The notes below the pieces were generated by a model. It worked only from the letters and a program-made list of their open reading frames with translations, searched no databases and had not been told where the DNA came from. From Microcystis aeruginosa Ma_SC_T_19800800_S464 (GTDB taxonomy: Bacteria > Cyanobacteriota > Cyanobacteriia > Cyanobacteriales > Microcystaceae), in the NCBI GenBank assembly GCA_007095785.1, contig SFBL01000035.1:1-64000 (forward strand): a DNA stretch of 64,000 bases, written 5' to 3'. A program made the translations under genes and the position numbers. This document shows, in pieces, positions 61,240-64,000 of this stretch; position 1 is the stretch's first letter; each line of letters opens with the position of its first letter.

Positions 61240-61278
61240 AGAGAGCCGAGACGAAACATGGACAGTCGCCGGCTCTCT
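61240..61278. terminator. Hairpin between convergent genes
   Basis: AGAGAGCCG (61240-61248) pairs perfectly with CGGCTCTCT (61270-61278), loop of 21 nt, followed on the plus strand by TTCTGTTGTT. It may act as a terminator for the DALR gene and the minus-strand coiled-coil gene. Confidence 0.5.
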
Positions 61279-61287
61279 TTCTGTTGT

Positions 61288-62118
61288 TCAGGAATTATCT
61301 TTTTCTTGGCGATATTTAATAAAAGTAGGCAAATCAACCCGAAAAGAGGAATATTTCGGGGAAGGAGAGATGATAGGTGCGGGCCAATCCCTCTCTTTCT
61401 TATTTAAGGATTCTACTGGCTCAATTGTCTCTAATTCCGCTACAAACTCATCCATGGAAGCCACTTCATCGCTTTCTTGATTCTCTGTCTGAGACCAAGG
61501 CTCGATCGCAGCTGCCTTGGCAACAATAGCTAAATCTGGGGGAAAATTGCGATCGCTACCGCGCTGGAAATACTGGGCTAAGGCCGCTTTATACTGGAGG
61601 GTGTAGCGTTGCTGACGTTGGAGACGGGTGCGTAATTCCTGCAATTGCTGGTCATAGTTGCACAGTTTTTGGCTTTTTTCCTGATAACTTTCCTGAATTA
61701 AGGCACATTCTCGCTCTAAACGGGCTAATTGTTGGCGCGTGCGGGTCAATTCTGCGGTCAAATTGGCAATAATCATCGGTTGCCGTTGTTCTGCTTGACG
61801 ATACTGTTCGATTTCCCCTAAAGCTCGCTGTAATTGTTGCTTTTCGTATTGCAGTTCCTCGTTTTGCTGCTGGATTAGGGTATCGCAACTTTGCAAGCGA
61901 CGATGTTGCTCGGCTAACCGCGATCGCAGTTCCGCCAGAGCTTGCTCCCGTCGCCAGATCTCCGCTTGTAATTCTTGATTTTGTTGACGTAAATGAGAGG
62001 ATAGAGCTGCCGAATCTGTCTCATCTGTTGATTGACTCTCATGCTCGACAATTTCAGCAGTGATGACAGTATCCGCATGGGTAAGATGATCGAGGTACAG
62101 GTCGGAATTATCGTTCAT
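61288..62118 (-). CDS. Coiled-coil protein (276 aa)
   Basis: Acidic N-terminus (ITAEIVEHESQSTDETDSAA), then a long coiled coil from about residue 40 to 195 (RQQNQELQAEIWRREQALAEL, RRLQSCDTLIQQQNEELQYEK, AELTRTRQQLARLERECALI and LRTRLQRQQRYTLQYKAALA). The C-terminal region holds WPAPIISPSPKYSSFRVDLP. No known enzymatic domain. ATG at 62118 rather than TTG at 62127. The function could be structural or cell-division associated, but nothing shows this. Confidence 0.85.
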   Translation of the reverse strand: MNDNSDLYLDHLTHADTVITAEIVEHESQSTDETDSAALSSHLRQQNQELQAEIWRREQALAELRSRLAEQHRRLQSCDTLIQQQNEELQYEKQQLQRALGEIEQYRQAEQRQPMIIANLTAELTRTRQQLARLERECALIQESYQEKSQKLCNYDQQLQELRTRLQRQQRYTLQYKAALAQYFQRGSDRNFPPDLAIVAKAAAIEPWSQTENQESDEVASMDEFVAELETIEPVESLNKKERDWPAPIISPSPKYSSFRVDLPTFIKYRQEKDNS

Positions 62119-62483
62119 AAAAGCCAAAGGATGAGAAAACCTAGAAGTTTACAGACGTTAAAAGCCTTCTATCGTTCCAAAAAAAAAATGGGAACCGCAT
62201 TGTTAGAGACTGCCGCGCGGTTCCACTGCCGATCCTTGAGAGGAGAACACTATAAATAACTATAAGCTTATTAGGAATTTTTGTCAATACTTGATGAGAA
62301 TTTTTATCATTAAAGTAGAGGAGGGAGGGGGATCGACTAATTCGCAGATAGCTGTAGTGCGGGTATCTGGCCTGAGGCCAGGGAAAAATTAGCCACAGCA
62401 AAATTGACACAAGCACTGGTCGAGCGGGTTAGCGGCTCGATGTGCTTCAATAATCCTATAGTTTTTATTTTCCTTGTCGTACC
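62119..62483. other. 365-bp gap between divergent genes
   Basis: Promoters of the coiled-coil gene and of the Pro-rich protein should lie here. GGCCTGAGGCC (62370-62381) is a short palindrome. No gene or RNA is supported. Confidence 0.5.
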
Positions 62484-62978
62484 ATGCCACGTCCCCCAAA
62501 GAAAACCCCTAGCACCCCTGAACCCCCCGAAGAGCCAATTAAAACCACTCCTCCCCTACAACCTCTACAAATTATTAAAAAGGGTTCTAGGGCTGCAGTA
62601 CCCCCCAAACCCCCGGAAACCCCTCCAGAAATAATTGAGGAAAAACCGGCCGCGGAAACGGTAAAATCAGTCAGTAGCGAGATAAAATCTCCTCTCCGTC
62701 CCCGTTTCGATTCGGCTCCTCTATTCCGAAAACCAATTCCCAAAGCAGAAATTCCTGTCATCGAAAAAGCGACGGGAGCCAATGGCGAAGTATTTAATCT
62801 GACCGATTCTGTCCTCATTACCGAACCTTTTGGTACTCGTATTCCTGCTATTATCGATAGTTTTTATGCCGATGCTCAAGGCGAAATCTGGGCCCGACTC
62901 AAACCGGTGGAAGTTAATCCCGATTGTCGCTGGGAACTGGCCTGTATTCGCTCTCAGGGTTTGGTAAAAGCTGAGTAA
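62484..62978 (+). CDS. Proline-rich protein (164 aa) with a short C-terminal domain
   Basis: The N-terminal 60 residues are Pro/Lys-rich (MPRPPKKTPSTPEPPEEPIK), followed by a linker and a C-terminal domain (EIPVIEKATGANGEVFNLTD, SVLITEPFGTRIPAIIDSFY, QGEIWARLKPVEVNPDCRWE and LACIRSQGLVK). Not recognised. No signal peptide, so cytosolic. ATG at 62484. Confidence 0.8.
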   Translation: MPRPPKKTPSTPEPPEEPIKTTPPLQPLQIIKKGSRAAVPPKPPETPPEIIEEKPAAETVKSVSSEIKSPLRPRFDSAPLFRKPIPKAEIPVIEKATGANGEVFNLTDSVLITEPFGTRIPAIIDSFYADAQGEIWARLKPVEVNPDCRWELACIRSQGLVKAE

Positions 62979-63050
62979 GACAGTTATCAGTTATCAGTTA
63001 TCAGATTTGAGTTTTAAGCGTGCAGTATTAACAAGCAATTTAGATAATAT

Positions 63051-63090
63051 CTCTTGCATAATTAATTTTTGAGGGTTCAAAAACGTCAAA
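63051..63090. repeat. Dispersed repeat, inverse copy of 38473-38512
   Basis: CTCTTGCATAATTAATTTTT and GGTTCAAAAACG match the reverse complement of the right end of the 38338-38513 element. Confidence 0.75.
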
Positions 63091-63098
63091 TTCGTGAA

Positions 63099-63129
63099 AG
63101 CGCTCGCCTACTACCAATAGGCGAGCGCT
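63099..63129. other. Perfect 12-bp hairpin
   Basis: AGCGCTCGCCTA and TAGGCGAGCGCT with a 7-nt loop. It lies downstream of the minus-strand Ser/Asn-rich gene, and could be a terminator or mRNA end structure, but lacks a T-run. Confidence 0.6.
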
Positions 63130-63188
63130 GGTCTTCTTCAATATCTGGGGAAAGGACACCTTAATTAATGCTCAAAGTCAAGAGCCGA

Positions 63189-63386
63189 CTAATTATTACT
63201 CGTATTACTCGAAGAGGCACTCGAAGAGGTGTTATTATTCGAATTATTACTTGTATCACTCGAAGAGGTGTTATTATTAGATAACTCCTCAACACCCTCG
63301 ATTGCGGTTGCAGCTGCCGCAGCAGTGCAGTAAGCGCTAGATAGTAGCTTCACTACGGTAAAACTAATAGTAATAGGGTCTGCCAT
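63189..63386 (-). CDS. Ser/Asn-rich small protein (65 aa)
   Basis: MADPITISFTVVKLLSSAYC then AAAAATAIEGVEELSN and a low-complexity tail of Ser, Asn and Thr (NNNTSSSDTSNNSNNN type) encoded by CACTCGAAGAGGTGTTATTA-like repeats. AAGGAG precedes the ATG by 9 nt. The N-terminal half is an amphipathic Ala-rich helix. Not recognised. Encoded after the 121-aa gene on the same strand (90 nt gap). Confidence 0.7.
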   Translation of the reverse strand: MADPITISFTVVKLLSSAYCTAAAAATAIEGVEELSNNNTSSSDTSNNSNNNTSSSASSSNTSNN

Positions 63387-63476
63387 ATAAAAAACTCCTT
63401 TTGTTTAGTAGATTAGAAAAAGTAAGGGGTTCAAAATACGCTAAACCCCTGACTCAGAAAGACAACTCAAAATAAA

Positions 63477-63842
63477 TTAGTTCTCTTTAACCTCCTTTTT
63501 GAGGTCATTGGCGCATTTAACCGTTGCCATCCCTGTTCCAATAGCGCCAGTAACACCTAGAGCGATTTTACCTACGGGTGACTTGGCAACATTTTCAGCT
63601 GTCTTGGCAACCGTTTTACCCACTTCACCTGATTTTTCCCAGAATCGCTCGGCTTTATCGCCATCAACCATTGCGATAGCGAAAGCAGGAGCAAAAGTCA
63701 CGGCTTTGGCAACAGTTTCGCCAACTCGTTCGATAGCAGTGGGTTTTTGACCACCGTTAGAGCTTGTTGAAGTATTTGAGCTACTGTTGTTCGAGGGATT
63801 CTGAGAGCGTTCAAACGCATCAATCATTTCAGGACTAGGCAT
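63477..63842 (-). CDS. Small helical protein with Ser/Asn-rich linker (121 aa)
   Basis: Begins MPSPEMIDAFERSQNPSNNS, has a Ser/Asn/Thr linker, then an Ala/Lys/Val-rich region (AIERVGETVAKAVTFAPAFA, EKSGEVGKTVAKTAENVAKS) and a glycine-rich helix (GKIALGVTGAIGTGMATVKC) ending with KKEVKEN. A strong ribosome binding site AGAGGAAAA lies upstream. It may interact with membranes through the Gly/Ala segment. Not recognised; shares composition with the next gene. Confidence 0.72.
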   Translation of the reverse strand: MPSPEMIDAFERSQNPSNNSSSNTSTSSNGGQKPTAIERVGETVAKAVTFAPAFAIAMVDGDKAERFWEKSGEVGKTVAKTAENVAKSPVGKIALGVTGAIGTGMATVKCANDLKKEVKEN

Positions 63843-64000
63843 AATTATTTTCCTCTTAGTAGTTAGTAGGAATTGTTTCTTTTCCTGTAATTACGGTAGC
63901 TTTCTTTAATCCCAGTTTCCAGCGAAAAATGGACAAAAATCGGATCTTGTCCTGTCCTGTCCTTCCACCCAGATGATAGAGAATGATGACACAGCTAGTC

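Noticed and set aside
1..64000. CRISPR arrays, tRNA or rRNA genes
   Set aside because: Direct repeats found are octamers, heptamers, 21-bp coding repeats or MITE-like elements without regular spacers; I saw no cloverleaf or rRNA sequence.

Overview
The window is a 64 kb piece of a cyanobacterial chromosome. Evidence for this includes ocp next to frp, a SphX/Pst phosphate cluster, ferredoxin-nitrite reductase, a KtrB-DgdA pair, HIP1-type GCGATCGC sites (for example near 4425, 9400 and 11325), Uma2 and DUF29 proteins, and a PEP-CTERM protein. The density of short dispersed repeats (GGGGAART octamers, TGATAAC heptamers, MITE-like palindromes) and the gene content resemble Microcystis aeruginosa or a close relative; the species is an inference. 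I see no rRNA, tRNA or CRISPR array.

Layout. 1-3.1 kb: a truncated Uma2 gene, cobO, an aldo/keto reductase and map. 3.3-15.8 kb: two complete phosphate ABC transporters in the same orientation, pstS-C-A-B and pstS-C-A-B-B. Each has a divergent SphX-like binding-protein gene upstream, and Pho-box-like direct repeats lie in front of both pstS genes. 15.9-19.3 kb: nirA, a LON-domain protein and a Crp-family regulator. 19.4-29.3 kb: metabolic genes (ROK kinase, LD-carboxypeptidase, nadC, DUF62 enzyme), a DUF29 tandem array with two decayed copies, and several very small genes. 29.7-47.4 kb: a PP2C phosphatase, SpoIID-like protein, the Ktr potassium system with a probable DGDG synthase, TrmJ, a beta-lactamase-fold protein, an ABC1 kinase, a chorismate-binding enzyme and a permease. 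47.4-49.2 kb: a repeat-rich degenerating region with a VapBC-like pair and a TPR gene remnant.

50.2-56.1 kb is the most coherent accessory system. A guanidine-I (ykkC) riboswitch precedes a ureohydrolase of the nickel guanidine hydrolase type (GdmH), an unrecognised 118-aa protein, HypA- and HypB-like nickel chaperones and a three-gene ABC importer. Together this is a guanidine uptake and hydrolysis operon for nitrogen scavenging, with one uncharacterised component.

56.3-57.9 kb is the ocp-frp photoprotection pair. 58.6-60.3 kb is a Dam-like methyltransferase plus a probable restriction enzyme, inserted between two neighbouring genes and flanked by 25-bp near-identical direct repeats that copy the 3' end of the upstream gene. 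The window ends with a stand-alone DALR-domain protein, coiled-coil and proline-rich proteins, and a pair of small Ser/Asn-rich proteins of unknown role.
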